This document shows, in pieces, positions 10,068 through 21,549 of a stretch of 64,000 nt of DNA. Each line of letters opens with the position of its first letter. The stretch's first letter is position 1. Made by a program: the position numbers and the translations under genes. Origin of the DNA: Owenia fusiformis (Eukaryota; Annelida; Polychaeta; Sabellida; Oweniidae); assembly GCA_903813345.2 (NCBI GenBank), contig CAIIXF020000012.1:25310184-25374183 (forward strand), written 5' to 3'. The notes under the pieces are model-generated. The model worked only from the letters and a program-made list of their open reading frames with translations. It ran no database searches and was not told where the DNA came from.

Positions 10068-11950
10068 GTGAAGAGTAATAGTAATTAAACGCTAGTCATT
10101 TTGAATGCTATGATTCGGAAGTGACGTCACGTTCTTCATTTAGAAACCTTTCCAAAATCATATCGCCGGCACCGATCGAAGCAAATTCAATTAAAAATCT
10201 TTGAAATGACACATTTATCGTAAGTATTTCTACACAAGATTTGCCCCATTTGTTCATCATTCTATAATCTTTCATTAAGCTCAAAATGATAAAGTTCACC
10301 CCCGAAACAACCCAAGATTGCGTTTCGGAGGGAAGTCCAGCTTTAAGACATGATAATGCGTTTCATAATGCGTTTCATTAAACACATGCATGATATACAC
10401 CGTTAAGTTGTTAAACTTATTAAGGGGGTGTAATATAATATTTAAGACATGATAATGCGTTTCTACCTTCATTATACACATGTATATTTTATCCAACTTT
10501 ATGAAGGTGACGATCGGCATTAATATTGCCAATATTACACTGATATTGGTCGTTCGTCAGTGTAAGAAAAGCGAGGGACTAAATACGTGAATTGTGTCTT
10601 TGTTAACATATAAAACCTAAAACCATCGACAAATTCTCAAACTAGACTATCTTCCTTAACTTCGAGCCAAATTATTATCCACAACGTGACTAATAAGTAG
10701 GTGTAAATCGGGAAATAAAAAAATCTTACCGAAACCTAGTCCCAGAGGAAGTTCCGCCATGATACACCGACGATACGTCTGTGTAATTAGGTGGGTAGCA
10801 GTGATGGTAATTACGTAAATTACGACCATATATATACGGGACATACCCAAGAGGTATTGCTCACCTTCATTGGTGGTAAACAAAATACAATACAATACAA
10901 TAAAGAAATGTTTAGGACACCATGTAATATGTTCGATTTTTTCAATAGTACTTTTGCATGGCTGTAGGGACCGGGGGTTCGGTGGGTTCGGACGAACCCC
11001 CGGTCAGGGTTTCCCAAAAAATATTTGTGGAAAACCAGAAACATTAAATTAAATTTATATGACCAGTAAATAAAAACATAATTAAGTTGTACAATTCTCT
11101 CCAAAAGTTTGGCAACCTTAGGCAAGGATTGGGATTGTCTAATTTTGAGAAGACCTCGGATCATCATGACATTATGCAAAGAAATAACATTAATTTCGCA
11201 CAACTTAAAAGCAGCTTCATATCCGGTGAAATAAACCAAATGTCTTAAATACTAACAAATTGATTTACTCTTTAAATCTTTTTCAAAAAATGATTAATTT
11301 AACATAAAATTTGTTATTTTTTATTTTAACATAAAAACAACTACTTATTGTCTTACTACTGATGAAAACACATTTTCTTACAAATCTTTGCGCCTTCGTT
11401 TTGTTTTATTTCAAACAAAAAAATCTTGCCCGGAGCTTATTAGTCCCCAGGAGCAAATATCAAATAATAGAAACTTTTTGAAATGAGTTAGTATGAAAAG
11501 CACACATGTACTTATCATTTATATTTAGCATTTGAATGGGTATAGCATTTATTATCCATCACTTCGATTTCTTTTGTGATGTGACTGCCATACTTGGGCC
11601 ATAGCCAAGATTTCTCAAAAGAGTTCTACTTTTGCTGAATTTCAAAGGACATTTGTAACGCGCGTGCTCCCTAATACACGTGTACACCTCCATATTCAAG
11701 TTGACCCAGAAAATTACCCTCTCATTTTAGTATAAACTCAAACATGATTTTTTAATTTATCTGCGTATATAGACTGTTTAAATTCCAAGTTTTAAAATGA
11801 TCACATTTTCCATCCAGGTATGGTCTAGTGATATTGTCCAAAAATGTCAACAATCTCGTCAAATATGATTTATGCATTTAACTCTCTATCTACACAAAAA
11901 ATCATGAAAAGTCCTTTAAAACGGAGATATAGTTATTCCCAAATTAAGGA
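10068..11950. other. No gene recognised; small repeats
   Basis: The stretch holds a repeat of the 9.7-kb GTAATATAATATTTAAG fragment (10400-10480), an (AATAC)n run at 10870-10905 like the tail of a retroposon, and the hairpin at 10969-11005. Minus-strand frames at 10656-11239 have no recognisable motif and are treated as chance. Confidence 0.4.
10969..11005. repeat. Perfect 13-bp GC-rich hairpin
   Basis: GACCGGGGGTTCG and CGAACCCCCGGTC are exact complements around an 11-base loop in otherwise AT-rich DNA. There is no T-run on either side to suggest an RNA polymerase III terminator. It could be the end of a decayed palindromic element. Confidence 0.6.
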
Positions 11951-11952
11951 GT

Positions 11953-12790
11953 GACGTTTTTGGGGTCACCTGTACTTGGACTTGAATTTGAATTTTGAAT
12001 TTTATATTTTCAATTCAAAGAAAGAACAAATGGGTATTTTTAGCTCTATAGTAGGTGTCTTTTGTTGTAAGGCATTGCAATTTGAAAGAGGTTTAATTTT
12101 AGAGCCAACGGAGTACAATAGATATCGTGTTATTTCAATTTGATATGTTTTCCATTTCTCATTTATTCCATATATAATATATAAAAATACAATACAATAT
12201 TATTGCCTACGTTTTTCAACATTGTCGGCAATATGAATTTTAATATGATTGTAATTGTGTCTCATAAGCCTTTGGAGGCTGGCCGTATAATTACGGGTGA
12301 CACTGTAATAAATAAATAAATAAATAAAATAAATAAATAAATATACAAAACATGTCAAACTGGAAATACAGGAAATACAATAGATTTGGTCCGCAATATG
12401 GATGGTGAAAAATGTTAGAGGCCTTTGGGGGGATTAATCTAAAATATCAAGAGCTAAACAGATGTAATGGCCAGTTTCAATTTGGTCAGTTTGGAATTTT
12501 AGCCTATGTTTCATTTTTTACAAAACTAATTATCAACTGCCACTTCTATCGTCAAAGAGTATTCACGTAGCTATAAGGACTTTTTAGTACGCCTATTAAT
12601 TATTCTTCAATTCAGTAACTAAATGTAAGGTCATTATGAATGAACACTCCTCTATTATAAAATTATATACCAAATAAAATATTTTGATTTGGAGTTTCTT
12701 TAGAAAAATCATAATCTCAGTATTAAATTGTGGGGATTGCATGTTTCAGAATTTGACATCTTTGTGTGAACTTTGCATCGTCGGTTCCCA
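11953..12790 (+). repeat. Repeat copy 1 with a conserved short frame (pair with 20350-20850)
   Basis: From GGGGTCACCTGTACTTGG onward this matches 20350-20850 closely, except that about 330 bp are inserted at 12143-12474. In both copies the same frame stays open: NSKKEQMGI...VGV...KALQFE, then LEPTEYNRYRVISI, ending SRQRVFT or YRQRVFT and a stop. The insertion breaks it in this copy. I do not recognise the protein. The shared frame suggests the terminal piece of a transposon or an old gene. Confidence 0.6.
12143..12474 (+). mobile_element. Retroposon-like insertion with (AATA)n tail
   Basis: It is absent from the paralogous copy at 20.5 kb. It contains GGCTGGCCGTATAATTACGG then CACTGTAATAAATAAATAAAT, a typical 3' end of a SINE or LINE. 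TTTCAATTTG lies on both sides (12133-12142 and 12475-12484), consistent with a target duplication. About 130 bp after the tail are unexplained, so the exact right boundary is uncertain. Confidence 0.55.
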
Positions 12791-13900
12791 CGCTCAATCA
12801 CTACGTTCTATCCCGAGGTGAGGATAGGTCCGAAGCTTGATGAAGCAAGATGTGAAGTTGTGTGAACTCTTTTTTTATTAAAATCAATGTAACATATTTA
12901 CAGGTTGTAGTGGGCCGACCCCCAAGAGGGAGTATTAGGTGCCACATAATGGTATTTACAATGATTTGTGAAATATTATAAGAAGTGTACATGTAATTGT
13001 GTAAAGTATGATATTGTACGTAATTGAGAAAATAAACTGATTTAATGGAAATGATTAAAGGTCTCTTCTGCAATAACAGGTGCAAGCAATAAAAATGTGT
13101 AGAGTAATAGAATGTCAATATTACATTATTAAATAGTATAACATGATAACATCTGATGAGATTCTACAGTAGTAGTTTAAAGATTCTCGCAATCTTTATC
13201 CAATCAGCGTTTGCGAGTGTGTCGGCTCACGTATAAAAGGCGAATCCAACTCAAATCCATGCAGGGGTGTATGAGGTACTCGAGGAAAGAGCTCGTGAAA
13301 TCTGAATTTATATGCACATGGTCAATGTTTACACATGTTTGGAGTTATTGAAGAAAATGTGATATGGGTGTGGTTCCGAATTTGAAGTCATTGCTGGAAA
13401 ATATGATTTTAATACGTGAAATTATATCTATAAATATAGCACTAAAAATAACAGTACACATAAAGTACATGTATGATTGTGTTCAGAAATGTTTGAAACC
13501 CTTACGGAAAATTCTGTCTGCATTTTGTCACCATTGCTCTTTCTCATGTTTCTTCCCGCATTCTAGTGCTGTTTGAATGAATATATTAATTAATGTATTT
13601 CTAACTAAAACATATCACATTTTTTTTATAAACCACAAACATTTAGATCATAAAAAAATTATTCAATACTTGAGTGAGCACGATATGCAAGGGTTACTAA
13701 GTTGACACAGTAAATGACCACTGATATTGTGTTAGGCCATGCACACAGCGTACACCCCTCACTTTCATAGTGAAGTGACTAATTGGTTTATGTTTACGTT
13801 TTAATGTGTTTTGGGTTCCTTGTTACAGCAAGGGGGGCCAGTAAAGTAGACTAACATGTTTGCATGGCAAATTTTGATCGAATATGTGAGACACTTTAAG
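12791..13900. other. No gene recognised
   Basis: Nothing is identified apart from the promoter-like cluster at 13200-13239. The plus-strand 70-codon frame at 13364-13576 has no recognisable motif. Confidence 0.35.
13200..13239 (+). promoter_or_regulatory. CCAAT + TATA box cluster, possible core promoter
   Basis: CCAATCAG at 13200-13207 is followed 25 bases later by TATAAAAG at 13232-13239 on the same strand, the usual order of a polymerase II core promoter. No recognisable coding sequence follows within 700 bp. It may be a chance match or belong to a decayed element. Confidence 0.25.
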
Positions 13901-13903
13901 GAA

Positions 13904-14180
13904 CTACTCCTCCGAGTATAGATTGCAGTAATAATCTTTAAATGACTTTTTGAGAATAGGGATGCTTTTTGAGGTTTTGATATCAGAGGGTGTTTCATTC
14001 CATATAAGGCCACCTTGAATTAAAATACTTTTCTTTCCATAGTTAGTGTTAAATTTGGAGATATGGACATCATTCACTTGTCGAGTGAAATGATGATGAA
14101 CTCTTAAGTCTATCTCCATAAAGTAGCTCGTTTTAAAAAGAGGCATGCGCATATGTTCCTTGAAGATGTGTTAAGATTTG
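13904..14180 (-). pseudogene. Non-LTR retrotransposon ORF2 C-terminal relic
   Basis: The frame reads KTSYFMEIDLRVHHHFTRQV...TNYGKKSILIQGGLIWNETP...SIPILKKSFKDYY and a stop. This matches the conserved 3' end of CR1/jockey-type LINE reverse transcriptases (pattern 'H..TR......TN.GK.S....G..IWN.LP..I..S.S...FKK..K'). The reverse transcriptase core is not present upstream, as expected of a 5'-truncated LINE insertion. Confidence 0.75.
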
Positions 14181-15201
14181 AATTTCATTAAACAAATGTA
14201 ATATTAAAATCATGATCTTGCCTTCAGATTTCAGGAAATTTATTGAGTAAAAGATTCACCATTATTTTAACATAGAAAATCAAATTGTCTAACTTTTTCA
14301 AATTCAATTGTATCTTGCCAAAACAAAATGGAGGTATCGGACATGATGTCAATTTATTTTTTCCAGCACTAAAACATTTTTTTTCTTCACACTGTACATA
14401 TTATACGAATAATAATTCAAATATAAGGAGACTTAAACACTCCATGGGGCAGTTTACGGTTGACACACTTTTAGAAGGGGTGTAAATTGTATGTAAGAAA
14501 ATTACAAAAATGGTTTTTATGAGGAACCCCAATGAAGGTGGAGATTTGTGGATAATATAAAAAATGAACCCCTGGTCACCAAATCCTGGCTACGCCACTG
14601 TTTTGCAAGTTTTTTTGTGGTTCTGTTATTTTTCTAGCTTCGGTCACAGATAAATGGCACTTTTTGGCGTAAAAATCAAGGTGATTTGGGCTAAAGGGGC
14701 AAAGTTGTGATAGTCGGAAGTTAAAAACCATAAACCTCTCCTAATTTTAGACATAGTTTTTCTATTTTCCCCTACCCCTTGAAAGATAATAGATTATTAT
14801 TTTAGGAAATAGAGCATTTAGGCACCAAAAATTATTTTGAAAGGAAATTAAAAATTTATCACAAAATGTCTTGTTGACCTTTGTGTTGAGGGGGGTTTAT
14901 TTGGTCTTCCATGGTGATTTTATATGGTGAAAAACATTGGAACATTTTAAGCACATTAGAAAGGTATTTCCATAAAAAGTGCGTCGTACGAGCATAAAAT
15001 AGGCGTTTTGGTATTAAAGATTTGACACTATTTTCATATTTTTGGCGTAGTGTCGATTTTACACCTTCATACGCCCCTGAAGAAATATACATAAATGATT
15101 TCCTCAATGTGTCTCTAGCTATCTTCTTCATGCACATGTATGCTTTGAGTTGCCAAACTTATTAAGGGGGGAGGGGGGGGGTCATCATTCAGTTTCAAGT
15201 T
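14181..15201. other. No gene; fragment of a 'GTAGCC' MITE end
   Basis: CCTGGCTACGCCACTG at about 14585-14600 is one end of a hAT-like MITE without a visible partner. GTTGCCAAACTTATTAAGG near 15150 is another copy of the small family at 10.4 kb. The rest shows nothing. Confidence 0.35.
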
Positions 15202-15416
15202 CAGGAAGCCTCTGTAGCCTGATTTTGCCAAGGGGGGTTCATTTTTCTGAGAATTTCCAGGGGGTCACTTTTGACAATTTTGGCCCAAAAATGGCTCAAA
15301 TCACTTATAAAGTACTTAGATTGGTAAAAACTGTTTGAAAGATTAAAAGAATTTTGGGCCAAAGGGTTTGAACCCCCTCCTACCCGCCCCCCCCCCCCCT
15401 CCCGGCTACGGGCCTG
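15202..15416. mobile_element. 'GTAGCCAGG' family MITE
   Basis: Left end CTGTAGCCTGATTTTGCCAAGG, right end CCCGGCTACGGGCCTG. The interior is typical of the family: GGGGGTCAC, a GGCCCAAAAATGGC block and a 14-C run. Related copies are at 6866, 23147 and 42995. It ends about 200 bp before the zinc-finger array. Confidence 0.6.
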
Positions 15417-15614
15417 GAAACTTTCTAATTTACAAGAGGCCAAAGGCACATTGCACATTTGAAATATACATACATTTGGCATGCAGAATTATGATTTTTT
15501 TCAATATTATACTTAGAATTTAGGTTATATTGATGCACAAACCAAATTGAAATGGACTGTAGCTTTAAGTCAACCAACAAAGAGATTGCAAGCTAAAGAG
15601 AACGAGGACAAAAT

Positions 15615-16945
15615 CTTTAAATGTGATGTTTGTTCAAAACAGTTTAGAATCAATTCTGCGCTTGTTTGTCATATGTAAACTCATACGGATGGAAAATATT
15701 TAAATGTGATATCTGCTTGAAATCATTTTAACAAAAGTCATCTCTAATTCAACACAAACGCATACACACTGGTGAAAGACCACATGAATGTGATATTTGC
15801 CATAGGGCATTTTCACGTTAGAGTCATCTTGATGCTCACAATTGTATACACACTGGTGAGAGACCACATAAATATGTGAAATCTGCTTCAAAACATTTTC
15901 AGAAAACTCATCTCTTACTATACATAAACGCATACACACTGGTGAAAGACCATATAAATGTGAAATCTGCTTCAAAACATTTTCAGAAAACTCATCTCTT
16001 ACTAGACATAAATGCATACACACTGGTGAAAGACCATATAAATGTGAAATCTGCTTCAAAACATTTTCAGAAAACTCATCTCTTACTAGACATAAATGCA
16101 TACACACTGGTGAAAGACCATATAAATGTGAAATCTGCTTCAAAACATTTTCAGAAAACTCATCTCTTACTAGACATAAATGCATACACACTGGTGAAAG
16201 ACCATATACATGTTATATCTGGTTCAAAACATTTTCAGAAAACTCATCTCTTACCAGACATAAATGCATACACACTGGTGAAAGACCATATAAATGTGAA
16301 ATCTGCTTCAAAACATTTTCAGAAAACTCATCTCTTACTAGACATAAATGCATACACACTGGTGAAAGACCATATACATGTTATATCTGGTTCAAAACAT
16401 TTTCTGAAAACTCATCTCTTACTAGACATAAATGCATACACACTGGTGAAAGACCATATAAATATGAAATCTGCTTCAAAACATTTTCTGAAAACTCATC
16501 TCTTACTATACATAAACGCATACACACTGGTGAAAGACCATATAAATATGAAATCTGCTTCAAAACATTTTCTGAAAACTCATCTCTTACTATACATAAA
16601 CGCATACACACTGGTGAAAGACCATTTAAATGTGATATCTGATTGAAGGCATTTTCATGCAAGTCTCATCTTTTGACAGACTTGCTCATTCATAGAGACG
16701 GAAGACCACATCAATGTGAAATATGCTTTAAAACATTTTCACAGAAGTCAGTTCTAACTAGACTCAAAGTCAAACACACTGGTGAAAGACCATATAAATG
16801 CAAAATCTGCTTTAAGGCATATTCACGTAAAAGTGATCTTGTTAAACACAAATACATACATACTAGATAGGAATGTGATATCTGCTTCAAATCATTTACA
16901 GACAAATCCAACCGAGTCTAATATACACTGGTGAAAAACACCATT
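15615..16945 (+). pseudogene. C2H2 zinc-finger array, degenerate
   Basis: The units have the classic 84-bp period and encode [20 protein letters not shown] then IHTGERPY. Finger starts are at 15622, 15705 and 15789, then every 84 bases from 15875 to 16631, then three more. Between 15872 and 16640 the finger frame is open for nine near-identical fingers. Several are damaged: two have the second Cys changed to Trp (CYIW) and two have the first Cys changed to Tyr. Stops occur in the fingers before and after (TAA, TAA, TAG, TGA), with a 1-base loss before 15705 and a 2-base gain before 15875. No start, effector domain or splice site is recognised. In life such proteins bind DNA in the nucleus, but this copy looks non-functional. 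The near-identity of the middle units indicates recent homogenisation. Confidence 0.9.
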
Positions 16946-16984
16946 AGTGTTATGTTTGTTCTAAATCATTTTTCACCAATGCAA

Positions 16985-17665
16985 AACTTCAAAATCAATT
17001 TAAATGTGATGTCTTACAAGGCACAGTATGATACACACTGGTGAAATGCCATTAAAATGTGATGTCTTATGAGGTTCAATAGGATACACACTGGTGAAAT
17101 GCCATTTAGATGTGATGTCTTATGAGGCAAAGTAGGATATACGCTGGTGAAATGCCATTTAAATGTGATGTCTTATGAGGCAAAGTAGGATATACGCTGG
17201 TGAAATGCCATTTAAATGTGATGTCTTAAGTGGCAAAGTAGGATACACACTGGTGAAATGCCATTTAAATGTGACGTTTTGGGAGGCACAGTAGAACACA
17301 CACTGGTGAAGTGGCATTTAAATGTGATGCCTTATAAGACACAATAGGATACACACTGGTGAAATGCTATTTAAATGTGATGCCTTATAAGACACAATAG
17401 GATACACACTGGTGAAATGCCATTTAAATGTGATGTCTTTTGAGGCAAAGTAGGATATACGCTGGTGAAATGCAATTTAAATATGATGTCTTATAAGGAA
17501 TAGTAGGATACACACTGGTGAGAGATCAATTAAATTGGATGTCGTTGAAGGCACAGTACAATACACATTTGTAAAAGATAATTTAAATGTAATGTCACAT
17601 AAGGTATAGTAGGATACACACTAGTGAAAGATTATTTAAATGTGATGTCTGTTAAGGCATTTTAA
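16985..17665 (+). repeat. 53-bp minisatellite derived from zinc-finger units
   Basis: About twelve units of 53 bp (GGATACACACTGGTGAAATG, then CCATTTAAATGTGATGTCTTATGAGGC...) follow the finger array directly. Each keeps the finger linker region (HTGEMPFKCD if translated) but has lost about 31 bp covering the DNA-contact helix. Because 53 is not a multiple of 3, the array cannot be read as protein. The last units drift (17507-17660). Confidence 0.85.
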
Positions 17666-19157
17666 ATATTTATACAATACTAGCTCCACATTGTCACTAC
17701 GCACTTGCTCCACATTGCCTCAAAGATAAGAGTGAAAAAACAGTTTAGAATATGAGTTCTAAGGCAATTGTATTGGTAAAACATCTGTTGTGACATATCT
17801 TTGCATTAATGTTAGAGGATTCAGTCAATCATGGTGACTAGGTATTTTTGTCCGGGTACCGTGGCGCCATTTTAGTGCAGTATTAACAAACGTCAGCACC
17901 TTTTTGGGTCCAAACATTTTGTAGTGCCTCAAGGCTTTAAGTTTTTGAACATTACTTGGCCCCTTGGGCCTTTTCAGGCCAAATTATCAAAAATGGGCCT
18001 CGAATTTCCAAAATTCCAAAAATATTTTTTTTTATTATTTTGATACCAAGAGACAAAGGAGCTCTGTTCAAGAAGAATTTTTCAAGGTGGCTGCTATATA
18101 TCAAAATGTTTTTATTCGCTGGAATTTCCTACTCCGTGGAGTTGCTGTTTTCTAGTTTTACACAGTGTCACCCCTTGCTTGGTGTTTGTAATCAATCAAT
18201 AATCACGGGTGTTTCGATTCATGCTTTTGTATACGATAAAATTCCGCAGCGGTTCTGACACGCAAATCGATCGTCAAACTTGCAAGGGTTGAAAGACTCC
18301 GTTCCCTTCGAATTTCTATGAACAATGACGTCAAAATCGTAACACTACCGCATATATTGATTCTTGTAGAGAGTATATTATACATTTCGCAAAAATACAT
18401 CGGCCATTTTGCATACTCTTAGCAGAGAGAAACTATCAAATAGATAACAAATGTTGTTTTAATCTATAGTACTACCAGAAAATAATAGCCGGATAAGTTA
18501 TTTCTTTGGGAGGTAAGTATTATTTAGTCTGAACTATTGTAAATTAAACAATAAACATTATAATGTTTTGATATCTATTTGTTATTAAGCTAAGAGGAAA
18601 TGTAAAATGTCACTCGACTTTTTGGTGATTTTGAAGTCATGTCTGCACTTCACAGTTCAAAATCAACTTCTGTAGTAGTTTGACACCACCTTCTAATTTG
18701 CCTCACTGACCTTTTATCGTTTCTCTAACATATTCTCTCAAAATCAGGAAATTAGGTTGATGAGCGGGGAAAGAATATCGATATGGTATCGATATGGTGA
18801 ACTTTTTGAACACACGTTTCTCTTAAACCAGTCATCAAAAAATTCTGAAAATATTACAAATCGTCAATTTACATATTTAATGGTCATCTTTTGGATGGTA
18901 ACATTATAATTTGAAATATATATCAGGTGTCCCAGAGTATCAGTAGCAAGGTATAAAAATATGAAAAACATAAAGTAATTAAAGGTTATGTGAGTACTAA
19001 GAAATTCAAGATAGCATGTCATAATAGCCCATACCGGAGCAACCCAATGAGAACTTTATTGCGTTTCAACCAAAAAATGAGAAGCAATTTGCCAAGTAAT
19101 TTCTCAGCAATAGATGTGCCAGATTCTTTGAAAACTTTACCTGAGGCACCTTGGGGT
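17666..19157. other. No gene recognised
   Basis: Nothing was identified. CTTTGGGAG|GTAAGTATT near 18507-18520 is a very good 5' splice-site sequence without a coding frame before it. Text at 18955-19035 and 19570-19680 shares AACTAAGAAATTCAARATAGCATGTCA-like sequence, a diverged direct repeat. Confidence 0.35.
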
Positions 19158-19233
19158 AAATTCTGCTAGTGCCATGAATATGAAAGAGATAGGTCATTCT
19201 ATCTCTTTCACATTCATGGCACTAGCAGAATTT
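19158..19233. repeat. Hairpin, 33-bp arms
   Basis: AAATTCTGCTAGTGCCATGA... at 19158-19190 is complementary, with one mismatch, to 19201-19233. The loop is about 10 bases. It lies just ahead of the 131-bp palindrome. Confidence 0.8.
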
Positions 19234-19262
19234 TTGCTTGGAAATGGATAAATAAGACTGTT

Positions 19263-19450
19263 ACTTTTACATTAATATTGGTTATTTTTACATACTGTCT
19301 TTAATTCTAAAATACACACATACTATGACATAGTATGTGTGTATTTTAGAATTAAAGACAGTATGTAAAAATAACCAATATTAATGTAAAAGTCACTATG
19401 ACATAGTATGTGTGTATTTTAGAATTAAAGACAGTATGTAAAATAACCAA
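19263..19450. repeat. 131-bp perfect palindrome plus a third, direct copy
   Basis: 19263-19393 is a palindrome with 65-bp arms around a single central base (19328). A third copy of the right arm starts at 19395, 73 bases after its start in the palindrome, and ends near 19450 with one base lost. No gene is present. Such exact complementarity implies a very recent rearrangement or an assembly fold-back artefact. Confidence 0.85.
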
Positions 19451-19959
19451 GCAAAAATACTTTTCAACATTTTCTACGTTGTACAAATTTTCTTAGAACT
19501 TTCAATATTATAGTTATACAAAGAAAATTTTGGTTGATTTAATAAAAAGTATGCAAAAAGATAAACGTAGCCTATAAGAGTATTATTAGCAAGTTGTAAA
19601 AGTAGAAAAAAGACCGACAAGTAAATATTCTGTTAGAACTAAGAAATTCAAAATAGCATGTCAAAAATTCTCAGACCGGAGCTCTGATATTAAGGTTTAA
19701 AGTTTTTTATTATCATTTAAACAAAACAAATTACAAACACAGCAAGGGCCGAAGCAATGCATTATTGGCCCTGGTTTAGAGCTCTGATATGATACTTCTT
19801 TTAGTGTTTGTACCAAATATCATCTTCGCAGGCTCCGTCTTCACTGCATTCGATGAGAGCCGAGTGATGGCTGACTAATTCTTTCCATTCATCCCAAATA
19901 TCCAAAATTCAATTCATTCTCAAATTCATTGGAGGTGCTATTGTTAGAATAAATGTTGT

Positions 19960-20290
19960 ATATGCTATTTTGTTCCAACAAGGCTCGAAAAGACATTTTA
20001 TTTCATTCTCAAGAATTGGTAGAAAGGAACAAAAAACAATTGCACTAAAAACAAAAAATGTTAACAAAAACAGTTATGTAAAATATATATAAATGATTTT
20101 GCATTAATTTGTTTCCAATCGGTCAACATTACACAAAGGACCGTGTTTTTTTACAGAATGTTTTCAATAATTGGTTTAAGAGAAAAACATTGTTGAATTT
20201 AGTTCAACATATCGATACCTATCCTTTTATTCAAATTGACATAGTATATTTAATTGACATAGTATATTAATTTTGCTTGGGCCACATTTT
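19960..20290 (+). repeat. Dispersed repeat (pair with 30825-31190)
   Basis: TATTTTGTTCCAACAAGG...CATTCTCAAGAATTGGTAGA...ACAGAATGTTTTCAATMATTGG...GAAAAACATTGTTGAAT recurs in the same order at 30825-31190. A looser match lies near 23340-23500. Because the 30.8-kb copy lies just beyond the 3' end of a sulfotransferase gene, these may be remnants of duplicated 3' flanks. Confidence 0.7.
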
Positions 20291-20349
20291 GATCCATTAT
20301 TTATTGTATCAAGATTAAAGAATCTTGATGTAAGATCTTTGATCTCGAT

Positions 20350-20850
20350 TTTGGGGTCACCTGTACTTGGAATTGAATTTAAATTTTGAATTTTTTAATT
20401 TTCAATTCAAAGAAAGAACAAATGGGTATTTCCAGCACTACAGTAGGTGTTCTTTGTAATAAGGCATTGCAATTTGAAAAAGGTTTAAGTTTAGAGCCTA
20501 CGGAGTACAATAGATATCGTGTTATTTCAATTATTTTTGGAATTTCAGCAAATGTTTCATTTTATTACATTACTAATTATCATGTGTCACGTCAGAGAGT
20601 ATTCACGTAGCCATAAAGACTTTTTTGTGCGCCATAATTAATAAATATTACATTCTTCGAAAATATTTGCTATTAATTATTCTTCAAATTAATAACTAAA
20701 CGTAAGTTAATAATGTCATTTTGAATGAACACCCCTCTATTGATGAAATACCAAATAAAATCTTTTGATTTGCAATCTTTTAGAAAAATCATGATCTCAG
20801 TATTAAAGTGTGGGAATTGCATGTTTCAGAATTTGACATATCTTTGTGTG
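20350..20850 (+). repeat. Repeat copy 2 with an uninterrupted short frame
   Basis: This is the paralogue of 11953-12790 without the 330-bp insertion. Its frame (about 20386-20610) runs NSKKEQMGIS...KALQFEKGLS...TEYNRYRVISIIFGISANVS...SRQRVFT and a stop. It has a hydrophobic stretch near the end and no in-frame ATG at the left limit of similarity. I do not recognise the protein. Similarity continues another 230 bp past the stop. Confidence 0.6.
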
Positions 20851-21549
20851 AACTCTAAACACTTAAGCCACGTATTCCTTTCATTATAACGAATTTTATG
20901 TTACATGACTATATGTTTTTATTCTGTTATTTAATATACGCTCTACCATGAGTATTTGGTATCAAATTAAACGTCTCTTAATCCTGCAAAATATCATTTA
21001 GTTTTTATCTCAGGGTTATAAAAGCTGAACGCATTATCAATCGTCGAACATTCCAAACTATCATTTTTTGCCTTGTAACCGATCACCCTTATGTTGATTG
21101 ACAGTAACTTTTTTATATTCTGAAACGTATTTTGTTATGATAATTGACAGTTTCATCATAAACCTGCATCGTGTCGATTGTACGTTAGCTGGAATTAATT
21201 TATTTGCTAATTTACTATTGGAAAATCGACATTAAGTATGTGTAGCCCTCGAAGGCACCATCATCGAGACCATGCTTGAAATCAACGGTGTCGAGAAGCT
21301 TCTGCACTATTCATGATAATCCCCCATTCACTTCTTTGAAATATAAATTGCCTTATTAACGGATGTAAAACATTTTCAAAATACATTTGAATATAACATA
21401 TTTATCTTGTTACGTATTTTTCGACGTAAAGCACTATTTTTCAAAATCATCATCGACTCTACAAGTACGTTGTCTTTGCACTCTGCTTTCAATCAAAATC
21501 AGGTTTAAATGTTAAGTAATGGTGTTGACGGTTTGTCTCAATATATATC
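20851..21549. other. No gene recognised
   Basis: AT-rich sequence without a coding signal, repeat or structured element that I can identify. Confidence 0.3.

Noticed and set aside
10656-11239. Minus-strand frames of 79 and 139 codons
   Set aside because: They contain the GC-rich hairpin and an (AATAC)n tail, with no domain and no codon bias evident.
15876-16646. 256-residue repetitive protein
   Set aside because: It is the shifted frame of the C2H2 zinc-finger array; the true finger frame lies one base earlier.
15875-17660. CRISPR-like regular spacing
   Set aside because: The periods are 84 and 53 bp with no unique spacers. The units are zinc-finger codons and their decay products in a eukaryotic genome.
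18500-18522. Strong 5' splice site GGGAG|GTAAGTATT as the end of a first exon
   Set aside because: No coding frame precedes it and no matching acceptor or gene follows; a single site is not enough.
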